A DNA stretch of 64,000 nt. Origin: GCA-2732755 sp965228265. Its GTDB lineage: Bacteria; Planctomycetota; Phycisphaerae; Phycisphaerales; UBA1924. The stretch lies in contig OZ245804.1 of the NCBI GenBank assembly GCA_965228265.1, forward strand, positions 62,001-126,000, written 5' to 3'. Shown in pieces: positions 33,275 through 43,678 of this stretch; position 1 is the first letter of the stretch, and each line of letters begins with the position of its first letter. The translations under genes were made by a program, and so were the position numbers. The notes under the pieces were generated by a model. The model was given only the letters and a program-made list of their open reading frames with translations, ran no database searches and had not been told where the DNA came from.

Positions 33275-36200
33275 ATGTCCGGGCGAGTAAATGTGAAGTT
33301 CGTGGTCATTCTGTCCGCAGTGCTGTTCGTCGTGATGGGCGTTGCGGTGGTCGGGGCCGCGCTGGTCCTCATGAAATCCGGCGCCGATCACGCCGCTCTG
33401 GCACAGAAGGCCGAGGCCGCGGGCGACTGGAAAGCCGCCGAACGCAGCTGGGGCAACGCGGTCAGCGAAGAGCAAACCAACCCCGAGTATCTCGAGGGCT
33501 ACCTCAAAGCGATCCAGAACAAGCCCAACGCAACGGCGACCGACTACCAGGTGCAGTTCGAGAAGTACCGCTCCGTGCTCCGCACGATCGCCGAGGTGAA
33601 GCGGACCGATCTGGACGCCCACGAGCGTTACTTCGACGAGATCCTGCTCATGCTGCGCTCGTCGCCCCCCTCGCGCAGCACGTACGAGTTCCTGATCTCC
33701 GAGGTCGATCGCGTCGAGAGCCTGCTCTACGGGGAATCGCCCGAGATCTTCCAGAACCTGAGGCGTCATCGCGGCGAAGCCATCGCGATCATCGCGCAGA
33801 TCGCCGCGGACATCGACGATGACCTGCTCGACAAGGGCATCGAGGACCTCGAGCAGGCGAGCCAGGTCCGCCCGGACGATATCAGCATCACCGAGGCGCT
33901 CTACACCATCCACTCCCGCAAGGCCGAGCGTGCCAAGCTCTCGCGTCGCGATAATCTCGCGAGCGAGTCATTCGCCGCGGCTCATGAGGCCGTCGCCCAG
34001 TTCGCGCAGGCCAACCCGGACAACATCGCCGCCCAGTTCCTGCTGCTCCGCGCCGACATTGATGAGGCGCTGCGTGGCCTGGAATCCAAGGAGCTCTTCG
34101 GCCCCGAGCTCAGCCGGGCACGTCAGCGCACGCTCGCCGAGTTCGAGGACCGCACGAGGACGCTCGCCGAAGAGGCCGCCACCGCCGAACCGGCCCAGCT
34201 CAACGGCCGCACGATGAACGTCATCACGAGCGTGATCGTCTCGGTCCTGACCGAGGACGCGGGCGAAGCGCTCGAGAAGGTCTGGGACCGCGCCAGCGAG
34301 AACACCGAGGCCGACCGCTCGCTGCAGTTCGCCCATGGCCAGTTCCTCCGGCAGCTCGGCAAGCACCCCGAAGCGATCGAGATCTTCGAGAAGATCGCCG
34401 ATCTGCCCGACGTGCCCGTCTCGACCGAGGGCTGGCTGCGGTTCGAGGACCGCAACCGCGCGCTCTACTTCATGGCCGACGCCGCCATCGAACGCTGGAC
34501 GCGCATGGAAGGCCAGGGCCAGTCCGACGAGCGCAAGGAGTGGCTCGAGCGCTCGATCACCTACCGCGACCGCCTCGCCGAGGAGGTCCCCGAAGACCGC
34601 CCCATGATGCAGTTCCTCGACGCAAGGCTCGCGATGGCCCGCGGCGAGTACACCAAGGCCGACCGACTCTTCCGCGAATTCAACAACGCGACCAGCCGAT
34701 CCAACCCCGAGGGCCTGAAGCTCGCGGCGGCCGTCGCCAAGCAGCTCGGCAACCAGGGCCTCGAGCTCGAGTACCTCGAGGCCGCGAGGCAGCTCCAGCC
34801 CAACGACATCAACACCCTCTTCCGCCTTGCCAGCGTGCACATGGATCTGCGTGATTACAGCCGCGCCGAGACTCTCCTCGAACACGCCCGCGACATCCGT
34901 CCCGACATCCCCGAGATCGAAGAACAGCTCAACATCATCAAGGCCTTCGCGGACAGCTCCGCCGAGACCGACCCGGTCAAGAAGGTCCTGATCGACGCGA
35001 TGCTCGCCCAGGACAGCGGCGAACTCGACACCGCGATCAACACCATCCAGGAAGGCCTCCGGGAGCACCCGGACGAGGTCCCGCTCATCGTCGGCCTCGG
35101 TCAGCTTCTCAACGAGGCGCAGCGGTACGACGAACTCACGCAGGTCGTTGCGCGTGGTCTTGAACTCGACCCGGACAACACCAACCTGAAATCGCTCAAG
35201 ATCCTCGCCGACATCGGCGGCGACATCGAGAAGCAGATCGGCGCTGTCGAAGGACGCGAGGACATCCCCGAGATCGAACGCCAGATCGCGCTGCACAGGC
35301 TGCATCTTCAGAACGAGGACGCCGAGGCCGCGGCCGCGGCTCTCGCGGCCGCCCGCGCGATCGACCCGCAGCACAGGCTCGTCGTGATTTACTCCTTCGA
35401 TGAGGCGCTCCGCAACAACGACCTCGTCGCAGCCCGCCGCCTGTACGAGGCCAACAAGGACCGCGATATCGACGGCGCCGAGGGCCTTGCGATCCGCGCC
35501 CGGATCGAGCTTGCCGAGGGCAACAAGGATCTGGCGAAGCGGACGCTCCAGGCCGCGGTCGAGCGTGGCAGCGTCAACGCCGTCACGATCAAGCTGCTCG
35601 CCGATGTGCAGATGGAGCTTGGCGAGACCTTCCAGGCGCTCCAGAACTACAAGCGCGCCATCGCCGTGCGTCCCGACAACGTCGAGCTCATCAAGGGCTA
35701 CATCGTCGTGCTTACAAGGCTCGGCCGCATGAACGAGGCGCTCAGCGAGGCCCGCTCGGCGCTCTCGATCGGTCAGCGTGACGCCCAGTTCCGCGAGATG
35801 TGGCTCCACCTCGAGGGCATGGTGGGCGACAAGCAGCTCGCCTACGAGCGACGCCTGACCATCGCCGAGAACGAACCCGAGAACCAGCGCAACTCGACCC
35901 TGCTGATCGGGCTCGCGCTCGACCTCCGCAAGTTCGACGAGGCGCGCAACCGACTCGATGCCGCTCGCTCGAGCAACGACAGCCTCGCGCTGGCCGCCCT
36001 CGACGCCCGCTGGCACGCCGACCGCAACGACCTGCAGAAGGCCATCAATGTCTTCTCCGAGTTCATCGCCTCGCCCGCAAACGATCTCAACGACCCGTCG
36101 GCGTACCTGGCGTTCGGCGACTTCCTGATCCAGCGGGGCCTGGTCGAGCAGGGCATCACCACCCTCCGTCAGGCGCAGTCCGTTCAGAGCAAGGAAAGCC

Positions 36201-37831
36201 CGATCGCCGACGCGATCCTCTCCGACAAGCTCTTCGAGCTCCGCCGATACGAGGAAGCCGTCCCCGTGCTCAAGTCGCTCATCGCGGCCGACTTCCAGAT
36301 GGACACCGCCCGGGGTCGGCTGATCGAGTCCTACCTCCGGCTCCGCAAGCCCGAGCTGGCGCGTGAGGAGATGAACAACCTCAGCGAGCAGCAGCTGAAT
36401 TCGCTCAGCATCATGCTCATGCGAGCCGACATGCTCGCGCTCGAGGGCAAAGAGGCCGAGTCGAACGATCTGATCGACCAGGCGATCCAGGACTACCCCG
36501 AAGAGTCGCTTGCGTACCTGAAGCGCGCCACGCGCCTCATGTCCGACCGCCAGACCATGCCCGACGCGGTCGCCGACCTCACACGGGCCATCGAGCTGAA
36601 CCCGACGAATGCGGACGCGTACCGCTTCCGCTCGCTCGTGCACGCCGAGATGGGCCGCATGGACGACGCCGCCCGTGACATCGTCGCCTCGGCCGAGGCC
36701 AACCCCGACAGCCTCCAGCTCCGGCTCGGCGCGATCAACCGACTCATCGAGCTCGATCGCGAGCAGATGGCATCCGACCTCGTGGACACCGCGCTCAAAC
36801 GCCGCCCCACCGACCTCTCACTCATGATGAGCGCGGGCGACATGTTCACCAACGCGGGTCTGCACCGCACCGCGATGCGCTACTACGAGCGAGCCTGGGA
36901 GCAGTCCAAGACTTTCGCCATCGGACAGCGTCTCGCCTCGAGCATCCTCGAGCAGCCGCGGCCGGACCTACGCCGGGCGCGCCAGATCGCGCAGGACCCC
37001 AACCTCACCTCGGCCGAGTCGCCCGCGACGTACATGCTTCGCGCCAAGATCGAGAACTCCGCCGGGAACTCCGAGGGCGTGCGGACGAACCTGACCGCCG
37101 CCTACGAGCTCATCAAGAACAACCCGCAGCAGCTCGTCGCCTGGACGCGGAGCCTGCCCGACATGCTGGAGACGACGTCCGCGGCTCTGCAGTACCTGGC
37201 TGCCCTCGACCGCGAGAAGTCACTCTCGCCCTGGGCCTCGCTCTTCCGCGCACAGCTCATGCTGACCGACGATGCCTCCAAAGCAGAGGGCATCCGCCAG
37301 CTCGGCCGGGTCATCGACGCCGTCGAGAACCCCCAGATCAAGCAGAACGCGTACAAGTTCCGCTCGATGGCCCGCTACGGCGAGTCGGACTACGAAGGGG
37401 CCGCCGGCGACATGCGCAAGGCTCTTGAGATCGCCCCCAGCGACGCCGAGGTGCTCAACAACCTCGCCTACACACTGGCCAAGCATCTGAACCAGGCCGC
37501 CGAGGCCGAGCCCATGGCCCGCAAGGCCGTCGAGCTGGACCCGAATTCGAGGGCGTCGCAGGACACCCTCGGACTGGTGCTGATCGAGGTGGGCAAGGCC
37601 GAGGAAGCGGTCTCGGTTCTGCAACGGGCACTTAGCCTGGCCCAGACAGATGTCGATAAGGCGACTGTGCTGGTGCATCTTGCGCGGGCATTGCTCGCGT
37701 CCGGTAACCCGGTCGGCGCGCAGGACGCCGCCGGCCAGGCCCGAACAATCATGGCCGGGGATTCGGCTTCATTCGATGAGGAGCTTCGCACCGAGCTGGA
37801 ACAGATCCAGACCGAGCTGCGGAACCAGTAA
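33275..37831 (+). CDS. Very large membrane-anchored TPR protein of the exosortase/EPS locus
   Basis: The 1,518-residue protein has one N-terminal transmembrane helix (VVILSAVLFVVMGVAVVGAA, residues 10-33). Essentially all of the rest is helix-turn-helix tetratricopeptide repeats (for example 'DINTLFRLASVHMDLRDYS', 'FQALQNYKRAIAVRPDNVEL', 'VLNNLAYTLAKHLNQAAEAE'). It should be a periplasmic scaffold. TPR proteins of similar length accompany exosortase systems (PrsT-type) and alginate or cellulose export machines, so a role in polymer secretion is likely. It sits 30 bp after the exosortase and 35 bp before the chain-length/kinase gene, in one operon. Confidence 0.85.
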   Translation: MSGRVNVKFVVILSAVLFVVMGVAVVGAALVLMKSGADHAALAQKAEAAGDWKAAERSWGNAVSEEQTNPEYLEGYLKAIQNKPNATATDYQVQFEKYRSVLRTIAEVKRTDLDAHERYFDEILLMLRSSPPSRSTYEFLISEVDRVESLLYGESPEIFQNLRRHRGEAIAIIAQIAADIDDDLLDKGIEDLEQASQVRPDDISITEALYTIHSRKAERAKLSRRDNLASESFAAAHEAVAQFAQANPDNIAAQFLLLRADIDEALRGLESKELFGPELSRARQRTLAEFEDRTRTLAEEAATAEPAQLNGRTMNVITSVIVSVLTEDAGEALEKVWDRASENTEADRSLQFAHGQFLRQLGKHPEAIEIFEKIADLPDVPVSTEGWLRFEDRNRALYFMADAAIERWTRMEGQGQSDERKEWLERSITYRDRLAEEVPEDRPMMQFLDARLAMARGEYTKADRLFREFNNATSRSNPEGLKLAAAVAKQLGNQGLELEYLEAARQLQPNDINTLFRLASVHMDLRDYSRAETLLEHARDIRPDIPEIEEQLNIIKAFADSSAETDPVKKVLIDAMLAQDSGELDTAINTIQEGLREHPDEVPLIVGLGQLLNEAQRYDELTQVVARGLELDPDNTNLKSLKILADIGGDIEKQIGAVEGREDIPEIERQIALHRLHLQNEDAEAAAAALAAARAIDPQHRLVVIYSFDEALRNNDLVAARRLYEANKDRDIDGAEGLAIRARIELAEGNKDLAKRTLQAAVERGSVNAVTIKLLADVQMELGETFQALQNYKRAIAVRPDNVELIKGYIVVLTRLGRMNEALSEARSALSIGQRDAQFREMWLHLEGMVGDKQLAYERRLTIAENEPENQRNSTLLIGLALDLRKFDEARNRLDAARSSNDSLALAALDARWHADRNDLQKAINVFSEFIASPANDLNDPSAYLAFGDFLIQRGLVEQGITTLRQAQSVQSKESPIADAILSDKLFELRRYEEAVPVLKSLIAADFQMDTARGRLIESYLRLRKPELAREEMNNLSEQQLNSLSIMLMRADMLALEGKEAESNDLIDQAIQDYPEESLAYLKRATRLMSDRQTMPDAVADLTRAIELNPTNADAYRFRSLVHAEMGRMDDAARDIVASAEANPDSLQLRLGAINRLIELDREQMASDLVDTALKRRPTDLSLMMSAGDMFTNAGLHRTAMRYYERAWEQSKTFAIGQRLASSILEQPRPDLRRARQIAQDPNLTSAESPATYMLRAKIENSAGNSEGVRTNLTAAYELIKNNPQQLVAWTRSLPDMLETTSAALQYLAALDREKSLSPWASLFRAQLMLTDDASKAEGIRQLGRVIDAVENPQIKQNAYKFRSMARYGESDYEGAAGDMRKALEIAPSDAEVLNNLAYTLAKHLNQAAEAEPMARKAVELDPNSRASQDTLGLVLIEVGKAEEAVSVLQRALSLAQTDVDKATVLVHLARALLASGNPVGAQDAAGQARTIMAGDSASFDEELRTELEQIQTELRNQ

Positions 37832-37866
37832 GAGATCAGGGTCGATACGTTTCTGAGAAAGCAACC

Positions 37867-40095
37867 ATGAGCACAGCAGCATCCACACAGCGACCCGCCA
37901 TCCCGATGGCAGCCAGACCCGCGGCCCCCAGCTCGAGCGGCGGCGGAGGCGGTCCGTCCATCGACCCCATCAAGCTCTTCAAGAAGTACTTCTGGCTGCT
38001 CATGATCTCATGTGTCATCGGGCTCGCCGTCGGTGTCGGGGCGTACCTTGTTCTTGCCAAATTCTTCCCGAAGTACCGCGCCGAGGTTTACTTCAAGGTT
38101 CTGCCTCAGCAGGTCGACGCGCTGAAGATCGCCAACGATGACCGGCTCAGCCGCGAGCAGCTCGAACGCTTCATGTCCACGCAGGCCCAGACCATGGTCT
38201 CGGACAAGGTGCTTGACCGCGCCCTGCTGTCACCGGGTCTCAAGACCGAGGCCGCCAACTGGATCGAACCGTTCATGGATGGCTCTGGCTCTATCGCACG
38301 CGCCGACGCGATCCGCGAACTCCAGGAAGACGTCTCGGCCAGGCCCGTCCCCAAGTCCGAATTCATCGTCCTCTCGATGAGCTACAAGCTGCCCAAGGAC
38401 GCCGCCTTCATCGCCCGCCAGATCACACAGGCGTACATGGACGAGCTGGCAACCTCATCGAATCAACTCACCGACGAACAGCGCGAGTCGCTCAGCAAAC
38501 GCGTTCTCGAGTACGAGAACGAGATCAGTCTCAGCGAGCGCGCTCGAGACCGCATCATCAACGTCAACCAGATCGATTCCATCGAATCCAGCAAGAGCGA
38601 GGCCTACGCCTCGATGCAGGAGAAGGTCGAGCGTCGCGGCATCATCCAGGACAACATCACCGCGCTCCAGAGCCAGCAGCTCGAGTTGCAGCGTGTCATG
38701 TCGGCGCCGGGCGGCGTGGTCTACCCCGAACAGGTCCGCCAGGCCGCTGAGAACGACCCGCTGGTCCGCCAGACCAAGTCGGGTCTCCAGCAGATTCTCG
38801 CTGCGGACCGCTCGCTTGAGAAATCCGGGCTCGGTGTCAATCACCCGAGCCGTCTGCAGATCCAGTCCCAGATCGATGGCACGCGGGAAGAACTCGACAT
38901 CCTGCGCACCTCGATCATGCAGTCGCTCTTTAGCGCACAGGTTGACACCATCCGCCAGAGCCTCATGCAGCTCCGCGCTCAGGAAACGGAGCTGCTCAGC
39001 GCCATTGATAAGGACAGAGCTCGTCTGAACGAGCTTGCCGCGCTGCAGCAGGAACTCATGGAACTCGATCGCAAGATCCAGCGCGTGAGCGAGCGCAAAG
39101 ACGAGGCCCAGGCTGCGCTCAACAACCTCGACGATATCGCCAGCCGCGAGAGCTCCAACCGTGTGCAGGTCTACCAGCACGCCAAGGTGCCCGACAGGCC
39201 CTCGTTCCCCGATCCCAAGATCATCGTCCCCGCCGGATTCGTTGTGTTCGTCAGTCTCGTCGCGGGCCTGATCGTGCTCCGCGAGGTGCTCGACCAACGC
39301 ATCAAGGGACCGGCTGACGTCGCCATGATCCCGAGGACGACCGTCCTTGGTATGCTCCCGATGGCCTCGGAAGACCCCTCGCGCCCCGAGCGCCCGGAGA
39401 CGGCCTTCCACGACCGCCCCACCGGCGTCATGGCCGAGAGCATCCGCCAGCTCCGCGTCTCGATCGTCAAACGCATGCAGGAAGCCGGGCACCGCTCGCT
39501 CCTGGTCGTCCCCGCGACGCCCCAGTCCGGCGCCACCACCTTTGTCACCAACCTCTCCGAGGCGTGCGCACGGGCCGACATCAAGACGCTGCTCATCGAC
39601 GCCAACCTCCGCCGGCCGCGGATCCACGGCCTCTTCAACCTCGAAGCCAACCCGGGCCTCGTGGACATCCTCGCCGGCGTGTCTTCCATCGACGAAGCCG
39701 TCTGCACCACGGATAACGAGAACCTCGACGTGCTGACCGTCGGCTCGGCCGAGCACCGCATGTTCGAGCGCATCGTCACCGATCCGATGGGCGAGCTGCT
39801 CACCAGGCTCGAGGCCCGCTACGACATGGTCATCATCGACACCGCCCCGGCCATCGTCGCCGGTGACGCGGTCGCGCTGGCCAACCGCTGCGGCGCCACC
39901 GTCCTCGTCGCTCGCGCGATGAACGAGAAGCGCGGCACGGTCGCCAGACTCAAGAACGACCTCTCCGACACGAGGGCCGAGTTCCTGGGCGTCATGATCA
40001 ACGCCGTCCGCTCCTCCGCAGGCGGGTACTTCCGCAAGAACATCCGCGCCTCGCACGAGTACCAGCAGCGCGGCCGCAAGGCAGCCAAGGCCTGA
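37867..40095 (+). CDS. Wzz-type chain-length protein fused to a BY-kinase-like domain lacking the P-loop lysine
   Basis: The 742-residue protein has a Gly/Ser/Pro-rich head and a first transmembrane helix (about 40-65). A long periplasmic coiled-coil region follows, with a second helix (about 455-480). The cytosolic ATPase-like domain comes last (about 515-742). This is the build of polysaccharide co-polymerase/tyrosine autokinases. Walker A' (LLIDANLRRP) and Walker B (MVIIDTAPAI) are present. The Walker A position reads PATPQSGATT, with no lysine where GK(S/T)T is expected. The C-terminus has only two or three tyrosines instead of a cluster. It may therefore bind but not hydrolyse ATP, or act as a pseudokinase regulating chain length. 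Confidence 0.88.
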   Translation: MSTAASTQRPAIPMAARPAAPSSSGGGGGPSIDPIKLFKKYFWLLMISCVIGLAVGVGAYLVLAKFFPKYRAEVYFKVLPQQVDALKIANDDRLSREQLERFMSTQAQTMVSDKVLDRALLSPGLKTEAANWIEPFMDGSGSIARADAIRELQEDVSARPVPKSEFIVLSMSYKLPKDAAFIARQITQAYMDELATSSNQLTDEQRESLSKRVLEYENEISLSERARDRIINVNQIDSIESSKSEAYASMQEKVERRGIIQDNITALQSQQLELQRVMSAPGGVVYPEQVRQAAENDPLVRQTKSGLQQILAADRSLEKSGLGVNHPSRLQIQSQIDGTREELDILRTSIMQSLFSAQVDTIRQSLMQLRAQETELLSAIDKDRARLNELAALQQELMELDRKIQRVSERKDEAQAALNNLDDIASRESSNRVQVYQHAKVPDRPSFPDPKIIVPAGFVVFVSLVAGLIVLREVLDQRIKGPADVAMIPRTTVLGMLPMASEDPSRPERPETAFHDRPTGVMAESIRQLRVSIVKRMQEAGHRSLLVVPATPQSGATTFVTNLSEACARADIKTLLIDANLRRPRIHGLFNLEANPGLVDILAGVSSIDEAVCTTDNENLDVLTVGSAEHRMFERIVTDPMGELLTRLEARYDMVIIDTAPAIVAGDAVALANRCGATVLVARAMNEKRGTVARLKNDLSDTRAEFLGVMINAVRSSAGGYFRKNIRASHEYQQRGRKAAKA

Positions 40096-40109
40096 GCCGA
40101 GCGACAACG

Positions 40110-41135
40110 ATGACCACCACCGGCGCGACAAACCGGGCTTCGCTGCGAACCCTGGTCACCGGGGGCGCCGGCTTCATTGGCTCGCACCTGACCGACCGCC
40201 TCCTCGCCGAGGGACGCGAGGTTGTCGTCGTCGACAATCTCTCGACCGGTCGCCGATCAAACCTGCCCGAGTCGCACGAACGCCTCACGTTCATCGAGAG
40301 CGACCTTGGCGGACTCATCGGCGGCCTGGGTGAGCAGGGCGAACTCGGCGCGTTCGACGAGATCTACCACCTCGCCGCCGCCGTCGGCGTCCAGCTCGTG
40401 ATGGACAAGCCCGCCGAGGCCATCGAAACCAACGTCACGCTCACCGCCGAGCTCCTCAAGGCCTCGCTCCATTCGGGCGAAGACGGCAAGCCCAGCCGCG
40501 TGCTGGTTGCCTCCAGCTCCGAGGTCTACGGCAAGGGCGTCGGCGAAGTCTTCAGCGAGGAAGACGACGTGGTCTACGGCCCCACCACCGTCACCCGCTG
40601 GTCCTACGCCGCAAGCAAAGCACTCGACGAACACCTCGCGCTCGCGTACCACCGCCAGTCAAACCTGCCCGTCGTCATCGCACGGTTTTTCAACACCGTC
40701 GGGCCGCGCCAGATCGGGACCTACGGCATGGTGCTGCCCCGATTCGTCGAGGCCGCGCTTGCAAACAACCCACTCAAAGTCTTCGGCGAGGGCTCCCAGT
40801 CGCGCTGCTTCTGCGATGTGCGCGATGTTGTCGGCGTCCTGCCCGAACTCATGGGCCGGGGCAACTGCTTCGGGCGTGTGTTCAATGTTGGTTCAGACCA
40901 CCCGATCACGATCAACGAGCTCGCACAGGCTGTGATCAAGACGCTCGGCTCCCAATCGACCGTCGAGCACGTGCCCTACGCTGAGGCCTACCCCGCGGGG
41001 TTCGAGGATCTGCGCCGGCGTCGGCCCGATCTGACCCGCCTCCGCGAAGCGGTCGGCTTTGAAGCGCGTGTGCCGCTCGAGAAGACCATCGAGGATCTGG
41101 CCCGGGTCATCCGGGCGGACGAGCGTGTCGCATGA
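40110..41135 (+). CDS. NAD-dependent nucleotide-sugar epimerase/dehydratase
   Basis: The 341-residue extended SDR enzyme shows the NAD-binding TLVTGGAGFIGSHL, the catalytic YAASK and the sugar-binding-region signature 'GEGSQSRCFCDVRDVV'. It most resembles UDP-sugar epimerases/decarboxylases. The exact substrate is not readable. It lies 14 bp after the chain-length gene, and its stop overlaps the start of the next gene (ATGA), so it belongs to the EPS operon and should supply a precursor. Confidence 0.92.
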   Translation: MTTTGATNRASLRTLVTGGAGFIGSHLTDRLLAEGREVVVVDNLSTGRRSNLPESHERLTFIESDLGGLIGGLGEQGELGAFDEIYHLAAAVGVQLVMDKPAEAIETNVTLTAELLKASLHSGEDGKPSRVLVASSSEVYGKGVGEVFSEEDDVVYGPTTVTRWSYAASKALDEHLALAYHRQSNLPVVIARFFNTVGPRQIGTYGMVLPRFVEAALANNPLKVFGEGSQSRCFCDVRDVVGVLPELMGRGNCFGRVFNVGSDHPITINELAQAVIKTLGSQSTVEHVPYAEAYPAGFEDLRRRRPDLTRLREAVGFEARVPLEKTIEDLARVIRADERVA

Positions 41136-42517
41136 TGGCCCTGCTGCAACCACAGGATTGGATGAGCCTCGCCCCGCCGCTGGACGAGCCCGAAACCGCA
41201 GCCGCCGCGACCGAAGTCGTGGCCGAGGTCTCGCGCACCAGCATCTTCCAGGGCTACGTGGGTGTCTTTGCCGTCGCCTTCCTCGTCACACTCCTTACCA
41301 CACCGATCATGCGCCGCCTCGCGGTCGCCAACAAGATCGTCGATATCCCCAGCGACCCGCGCAAGGTCCACAAGCAGCCCACCGCCTACCTCGGGGGCGT
41401 GGCCGTCTTCCTCGGCCTCATGGCCGCCATGATCTTCGCCGTCATCGCCACGCAGTTCCCCGGGCTCATCGAGTACCACCCGACCGATCACACGCTCCGC
41501 ACGGCCAACAAAATCGTCCCCTTCTCCATCATGCTCGGCATGGCCGTCATCATGTTCGTCGGCCTCTTCGACGACATCGCGCACATCAGCCCGCGTCTCA
41601 AAATCTCCGGGCAGCTCTTCGCAGCCGCTGCACTCGCCCTCGACGAGGTCGGGATCAAAGTCGCCAGCGGCATCATCCTCCCCGTGGCCCACGGCCTCGG
41701 CATCGACACCATCCTCATCAACGGGCAGGAAACCGTCGGGTTCGTGCTCTTCGGCGTCGGGTTCGATGTCATCTACTGGACCGGCGCCGCTGTCATCGCC
41801 GCCTTCGTTCTGGGCGGGTGCAACGCCGCCAACCTCATCGACGGGCTCGACGGCCTGCTCTCTGGGGTCACCGGCATCGCCGCTGCGGGCATCCTCGTCA
41901 TCGCGCTCACGCTCGCACTCGTCGACGACGGCCCCCGCGACACCCAACGCATCATCCTCGCCATGGCCATCCTGGGCGCCTGCCTCGGATTCCTCCCCCA
42001 CAACTTCAACCCGGCAAGCATCTTCCTCGGCGACGCCGGCTCGCTGCTGCTCGGCTACTGCATGGTCGTGCTCATCCTCACGCTGGGTGACACGGGCAAG
42101 ACCCACCTCGTCGTCGCGGGGCTCGTCATCTTCGCCATCCCCATCATGGACACCACACTGGCCATCGTCCGGCGCAAACTCTCCGGCAAAAAGATGAGCG
42201 AGGCCGACTCCAACCACCTCCACCACATGCTCAAACGAGCTCTGGGCGTCAAGGGCGCGGTCTTCGCGCTCTACGGCATCGGGGCCGCGTTCGCGCTCCT
42301 GGGCATCGGCGCCAGCTTCGGTCGCGCGCGACTCATCTACGCCATCATCATCGTCCTGGCGAGCTTCATCGGTGTCACCGCTATCAAGATCGCCCGCCGT
42401 GACACCTTCGAGGCCGAGATCGTCGGCTCCATCAGCAAGGGCGTCACCAAGCCCGCTCCGCCCGCAACCGACAGCGACGCCGACGCGAGCGCCACCAAGT
42501 CCGCCTCGGGCAACTGA
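41132..42517 (+). CDS. WecA/MraY-like phospho-sugar transferase to undecaprenyl phosphate
   Basis: The 461-residue polytopic enzyme starts polymer assembly by moving a sugar-1-phosphate onto the lipid carrier. Family motifs are 'DIPSDPRKVHKQPTAYLGG', the metal-binding GLFDDIAHIS, NLIDGLDGLLSGV and 'IFLGDAGSLLLGY'. About eleven hydrophobic helices are visible. An N-terminal extension of about 40 residues precedes helix 1, and a short Ala/Asp/Ser-rich tail follows the last. The start overlaps the epimerase stop. Confidence 0.93.
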   Translation: MMALLQPQDWMSLAPPLDEPETAAAATEVVAEVSRTSIFQGYVGVFAVAFLVTLLTTPIMRRLAVANKIVDIPSDPRKVHKQPTAYLGGVAVFLGLMAAMIFAVIATQFPGLIEYHPTDHTLRTANKIVPFSIMLGMAVIMFVGLFDDIAHISPRLKISGQLFAAAALALDEVGIKVASGIILPVAHGLGIDTILINGQETVGFVLFGVGFDVIYWTGAAVIAAFVLGGCNAANLIDGLDGLLSGVTGIAAAGILVIALTLALVDDGPRDTQRIILAMAILGACLGFLPHNFNPASIFLGDAGSLLLGYCMVVLILTLGDTGKTHLVVAGLVIFAIPIMDTTLAIVRRKLSGKKMSEADSNHLHHMLKRALGVKGAVFALYGIGAAFALLGIGASFGRARLIYAIIIVLASFIGVTAIKIARRDTFEAEIVGSISKGVTKPAPPATDSDADASATKSASGN

Positions 42518-42559
42518 CACCCGCATCTCCCCAGATCCAGCAGCCACCGCGCAAAGCTC

Positions 42560-42565
42560 TATACT
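42560..42565 (+). promoter_or_regulatory. -10 box of a probable leaderless promoter
   Basis: TATACT, then CGGGCC, then the ATG of the ParA gene. Spacing is exactly six. No ribosome-binding site is present. Confidence 0.6.
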
Positions 42566-42571
42566 CGGGCC

Positions 42572-43678
42572 ATGGACGCCTTCCAACAGCCCGGCAAGCC
42601 GCGCATCATCGCGCTGATGAACCAGAAAGGCGGCGTGGGCAAGACGACCACGACCGTCAACCTCGCCGCTGCCCTCGCCAAACAGGGCCTGCGCACGCTC
42701 ATGGTCGACCTCGACCCGCAGGCGCACGCCACACTCCACTTCGGGATCGACCCCACCGCCCTCGACGGCTCGATCTACGACGTCCTCCACGAACCCGAGA
42801 CCGAGATCCACCGCGCGATCGTCGAATCACGCCAGAACCTCTGGGTCCTCCCCGCCGAGACCGACCTTGCCGGCGTCGAGAACGACCTCCGCGACGCCCC
42901 GGACCGCAACCAGCGCCTCAAAAAGGCCCTGACCGCTGTCCGCGACCGGTTCGATGTCGTCATGCTCGACTGCCCGCCCGCACTCGGGCTCCTGACCCTC
43001 AACGCGCTCACTGCAGCCGACAGCGTCCTGATCCCCATGCAGGCGCACTACCTCGCCCTCCAGGGCGTGAGCAAGCTGCTCGAAACCGTCCAGCTCGTGC
43101 GCCAATCGCTCAACGCCTCGCTGAACGTGGAGGGCGTCGTGCTCTGCATGCACGAGATGCAGACCACCCTCGCGCAGGAAGTCGTCGCCGACCTCGAGGA
43201 CTTCTTTGAGGCCGCCAAGGGGACGGACGTCCCGTGGTCCAGCGCCCGCCTGCTCCGCCCGGCTGTTCGACGCAACATCAAGCTCGCCGAGTGCCCCAGC
43301 TTCGGGCAGACCATCTTCGAGTACGCCCCGTCCGCCGCGGGCGCTGCCGATTACGAAGCCCTTGCCCGCAATCTGACCGGCGCACCCGAGCCGACCCCTC
43401 CATCCAAGGACGAGCCTAAGAACGAGCCCAACGCCGAGCCCGCACCGGGTCCCGGCGTCCAGACCGTCGAAACCAAGCCGGAAGCTCAGCCTGCACCACA
43501 GCCACAGTCACAGCCCGAGACTCAGCCCGAGGCTCAGTCCCAGCCCGAATCGCAGGCACAGGTCGAGCCCAAGCCGGAGACCGAGCAGCCGAGCCAGGCC
43601 CAGTCCTCGTCGTCCGGCACCAGCATCACCACACCCGGCTCATGGATCGATGACTCGCCCTACGGGTACCCGACGTGA
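42572..43678 (+). CDS. ParA-family ATPase with Pro/Gln/Glu-rich tail
   Basis: The 368-residue protein has a full Soj/ParA domain (residues 1 to about 262): deviant Walker A 'MNQKGGVGKTTTTVNLAAAL', 'LMVDLDPQAHATLHFG' and 'VVMLDCPPALGLLTLNAL'. Then comes a tail of about 100 residues made of short P-E-A-Q repeats (for example QPETQPEAQSQPES). ParA proteins segregate chromosomes or position large complexes. No parB or obvious parS site is in the window. It is followed by VanZ-like and MurJ genes, so a role in placing an envelope machine is conceivable but unproven. A leaderless promoter precedes it. Confidence 0.9.
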   Translation: MDAFQQPGKPRIIALMNQKGGVGKTTTTVNLAAALAKQGLRTLMVDLDPQAHATLHFGIDPTALDGSIYDVLHEPETEIHRAIVESRQNLWVLPAETDLAGVENDLRDAPDRNQRLKKALTAVRDRFDVVMLDCPPALGLLTLNALTAADSVLIPMQAHYLALQGVSKLLETVQLVRQSLNASLNVEGVVLCMHEMQTTLAQEVVADLEDFFEAAKGTDVPWSSARLLRPAVRRNIKLAECPSFGQTIFEYAPSAAGAADYEALARNLTGAPEPTPPSKDEPKNEPNAEPAPGPGVQTVETKPEAQPAPQPQSQPETQPEAQSQPESQAQVEPKPETEQPSQAQSSSSGTSITTPGSWIDDSPYGYPT

